A stretch of 7,334 nt of DNA from CAYPUG01 sp964413905. GTDB taxonomy: Bacteria > Chloroflexota > Anaerolineae > JAADDB01. Location: the NCBI GenBank assembly GCA_964413905.1, contig CAYPUG010000126.1:1-7334 (forward strand), given 5' to 3'. Positions within the stretch are counted from its first letter, which is position 1, and the number at the start of each line of letters is the position of its first letter. Both the position numbers and the translations under genes were made by a program. A model generated the notes under the pieces. That model was not told the origin of the DNA and did not search any database. It saw only the letters and a program-made list of their open reading frames with translations. Of the stretch, positions 5,390-7,334 are shown one piece after another.

Positions 5390-7294
5390 ATGAAGACTGT
5401 ACAGCGCTTCGGTTGGGTCATCTTGCTCCTTGCCCTGGCCGTCGTCCTCTCTTGGGGGCTATCCACCGCAGAGACCGAGAAGACGCTGAACCCCACCGCG
5501 GAGGGCTGGGAACTCCTGTACACCCACCAGAACAACTGGCTCAAGGACGTCCATTTCGTCAACGCTCAAGTGGGGTACGCGGTTGGAGAATCCAACAAAC
5601 CTTTATGGTACGGTGCTAACTCGCGCTACCGTGGATCCATTCTGCGCACCACCGATGGTGGACGCACCTGGGAAGAAATGTACACCCTGCCACCTAAAGC
5701 CCTTGAACTCCGGGCCATGCGCGCCATCCACATGATCTCTGAATACGAAGGCTGGGCCGTAGGCGACCTGGGCCGCATCCTCCACACCGTGGACGGATTC
5801 CAGACATGGGACCTCCAGCGGTCCGGCCATGATAAACCCCAATTCGACGTTTTCATCTCGCCCGACGGCCGCTACGGCTGGATCGGCACCAGCCCGAACG
5901 CCGGGCATCTCCTGCGTACCACCGACGGCGGACGCACCTGGATCGCGGGCATGGGGAATCCGGCCCCGTGGGGCGCGTCCACTGAGAGCATGGACTGGAT
6001 CAACGTCAACGGGCGGTGGTATGGCTACGCGGTGGCCTCCGTATCGGGTGGAGGGCTGTTCGTGCGCAGTTTCAACGGTGGGGTCACCTGGCAACGCTCG
6101 CGTCCCGATCTGGCCCCCGGTATCCACGTACACCAAGTAGATTTCGTGGATGCAAACCACGGATGGGTAGCCGCGAATCACGGCCGCATCTACTACACCA
6201 CCGACGGTGGCACCACCTGGAACTACGCTCAAGTCGAAGCGAACATTCACGTCATGGACGTTCAATTCCTGGACACCCAACACGGCTACGCCATCGGAGC
6301 CCAATGTCCGTATCCGCCGAACTACTGGTTTCAATGCACCACCTCACCGGACGGCACCGGTAAACGCATCAACGCCAAAGTCATCTTCCTGACCACCAGC
6401 GACGGAGGACGCACATGGGAGGTCCAACAACTTCCCGGAGACAGCGTCCCCGTCGGTCTCTACGTCCTGGATCCCAATCACATCTGGATCGTTGGCGAAC
6501 GCGGCATGGTACTGCATTATGAGGGCCACGCCCCCTTGCCGACCATACCTCCTCCGCCCAACGCGACGCCTACAAACACCCCCTCCCCCACCCCCACACC
6601 CACTGCCACCTCCACACCAACGGACACGCCTACGCCGACCATCACACCGACACCCACCTCCATCTACGGTCCACGCCATATCATCCTGCAAGAAGGCCTG
6701 GACGGGTACAACGGCGTAGAGGACACATACATCGAACGTTGGTGGCCCAACGGCCACACCAATTACGGCCACGAACCCTATCTCCGTATCCGAGGAGAGG
6801 ACAAGTACGGTGTCACCCTGGAAGCACTTCTGCGCTTTGACCTCTCTTTCCTGCCCGAAAACGCGATTATCGAACAGGCCCATCTAGAACTGTACTCCGC
6901 GGCCAGCAACCGAGACGTGCCAGGCGAATTCCGTGCCTACCTCCTCCGGCGTCGTTGGGAAGAAAACATCGCCACATTCTACACCGCCTCCCGAGAGGAA
7001 CCCTGGGAAGTGCCCGGTGCACTGGGGGAGACCGACCGCGATCCCACACCGCTCACCTCGGTCACGTTGGAAAAGAGTCACACCTGGCTTTCCTTAGACA
7101 TCACCGAGGCCGTGCGCAAATGGCATCGAGGAGAAGCACCCAATTACGGCATCATCATACAGGGATTTGTGGTTCAAGGATATCCCGCGGTCCAGCACAC
7201 ATTTCTGAGCAGTGAAGACCGACGCGTTCCGCTGCGCCCGCGCCTGGTGTTGGACTATGTCATCGCTACGCCCACCCCCCCCCCCTCCCTTTAG
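5390..7294 (+). CDS. Secreted Ycf48/Asp-box repeat protein with Pro/Thr linker and DNRLRE domain
   Basis: This 634-residue exported protein starts with a signal peptide or anchor (hydrophobic core about 9-24, polar by 27). Residues about 40-378 form a beta-propeller of the Ycf48/BNR type. Six Asp-box motifs are visible at 87-94, 133-140, 177-184, 227-234, 270-277 and 336-343, mostly TTDGGRTW or close variants, interspersed with GWAVGDLGRI-like strands. A Pro/Thr/Ser linker covers 381-424. Residues 430-625 form a DNRLRE domain: DTYI, NYGHEPYLRIR, ALLRFDLS, AHLELY, WLSLDITEAVRKW, PNYGIIIQG and RPRLVLDY all fit the family. Such proteins are usually displayed on or released from the cell surface and may bind other proteins or glycans; no catalytic residues are evident. 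A second linker, ATPTPPP, begins right after the DNRLRE domain, but the frame stops at a TAG just past a run of 11 C. The true protein may continue. The Ycf48 label reflects fold and does not imply a photosynthetic role. Confidence 0.9.
   Translation: MKTVQRFGWVILLLALAVVLSWGLSTAETEKTLNPTAEGWELLYTHQNNWLKDVHFVNAQVGYAVGESNKPLWYGANSRYRGSILRTTDGGRTWEEMYTLPPKALELRAMRAIHMISEYEGWAVGDLGRILHTVDGFQTWDLQRSGHDKPQFDVFISPDGRYGWIGTSPNAGHLLRTTDGGRTWIAGMGNPAPWGASTESMDWINVNGRWYGYAVASVSGGGLFVRSFNGGVTWQRSRPDLAPGIHVHQVDFVDANHGWVAANHGRIYYTTDGGTTWNYAQVEANIHVMDVQFLDTQHGYAIGAQCPYPPNYWFQCTTSPDGTGKRINAKVIFLTTSDGGRTWEVQQLPGDSVPVGLYVLDPNHIWIVGERGMVLHYEGHAPLPTIPPPPNATPTNTPSPTPTPTATSTPTDTPTPTITPTPTSIYGPRHIILQEGLDGYNGVEDTYIERWWPNGHTNYGHEPYLRIRGEDKYGVTLEALLRFDLSFLPENAIIEQAHLELYSAASNRDVPGEFRAYLLRRRWEENIATFYTASREEPWEVPGALGETDRDPTPLTSVTLEKSHTWLSLDITEAVRKWHRGEAPNYGIIIQGFVVQGYPAVQHTFLSSEDRRVPLRPRLVLDYVIATPTPPPSL
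6530..6661 (+). repeat. Low-complexity Pro/Thr linker-coding tract
   Basis: This in-frame stretch encodes about 44 residues made mainly of Pro and Thr, with repeated TPTP, TNTP, TSTP and TDTP units. It joins the propeller to the DNRLRE domain. Its C-rich coding strand gives long open frames rich in Gly and Arg on the opposite strand; those are shadows. Such tracts tend to change length by recombination and slippage. Confidence 0.8.
7275..7285 (+). repeat. Run of 11 C inside the end of the secreted protein gene
   Basis: The homopolymer falls in the second Pro/Thr linker, and the stop codon TAG follows six bases later (7292-7294). A change of one or two bases in this run would remove the stop and keep the frame open to the window edge. 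It could be a phase-variation tract or a sequencing or assembly error. Confidence 0.8.
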
Positions 7295-7334
7295 CCACCA
7301 CCCACACCAACCCATACCCCCCACCCCCCCCCCC
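7295..7334. other. C-rich tail of the window
   Basis: These 40 bases are composed almost only of C and A with a few T and G, and end in a second run of 11 C (7324-7334) that is cut by the window edge. The composition resembles a continued Pro/Thr/His linker in an alternative frame, or low-quality contig-end sequence. No terminator is visible for the upstream gene. Confidence 0.5.

Noticed and set aside
5164..5562. Upstream extension of the DUF58 frame to 5562
   Set aside because: The added residues have no DUF58 similarity, would cross the whole divergent promoter region, and overlap the start of the secreted protein gene.
5603..6334. Minus-strand open frame of 243 codons opposite the propeller
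   Set aside because: The plus strand has a clear repeat-containing protein with strong start signals; the opposite frame has no recognisable fold.
6344..6883. Minus-strand frame with long Gly/Cys/Arg-rich stretch
   Set aside because: It is the antisense of the Pro/Thr linker; the low complexity mirrors CCN/ACN codons.
1..7334. CRISPR array, phage genes, toxin-antitoxin pair, tRNA or defence system
   Set aside because: I looked for spaced repeats, small overlapping gene pairs, tRNA-like folds and nuclease or helicase motifs on both strands and saw none.

Overview
The window reads like ordinary chromosomal DNA from a member of the Chloroflexota, probably an Anaerolineae-type lineage. The main clue is a secreted protein that joins Ycf48-like Asp-box repeats to a DNRLRE domain through a long Pro/Thr linker. 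That architecture and linker style are common in that phylum. A DUF58 protein and a membrane protein resembling the C-terminal part of bactofilin-type polymer-forming proteins fit the same picture. The assignment is inference: there is no rRNA, tRNA or phylogenetic marker here.

Layout: the left edge holds the 3' end of an unrecognised gene with one membrane segment (+). The next 171 bases contain the clearest mobile signal in the window, a 105-bp near-palindromic element with perfect 14-bp terminal inverted repeats and an exact 9-bp target duplication (a MITE). It is followed by a polytopic membrane protein with a Pro/Arg-rich segment (+), then a complete adenosine-deaminase-family enzyme (+) whose stop codon overlaps the start of a divergent, possibly GNAT-like protein (+). 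That pair runs tail to tail, with no gap between stop codons, into a minus-strand block: a DUF58 protein followed by a canonical GNAT acetyltransferase. A 226-bp divergent intergenic region separates DUF58 from the large secreted Ycf48/DNRLRE protein (+). The window ends in poly-C tracts that look like a hard-to-sequence or slippage-prone linker region.

How the genes may work together: the deaminase and its overlapping partner are probably co-translated. DUF58 and the GNAT may share a transcript across a 117-bp gap. The divergent region carries a conventional promoter and strong ribosome binding site for the secreted protein. On the other strand is a possible leaderless promoter for DUF58, with the DUF58 ATG at the centre of a perfect 9-bp-arm palindrome. 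I see no defence system, CRISPR array, phage module or biosynthetic cluster. The signals most worth following up are the MITE, the start-codon palindrome and the poly-C end of the secreted protein.
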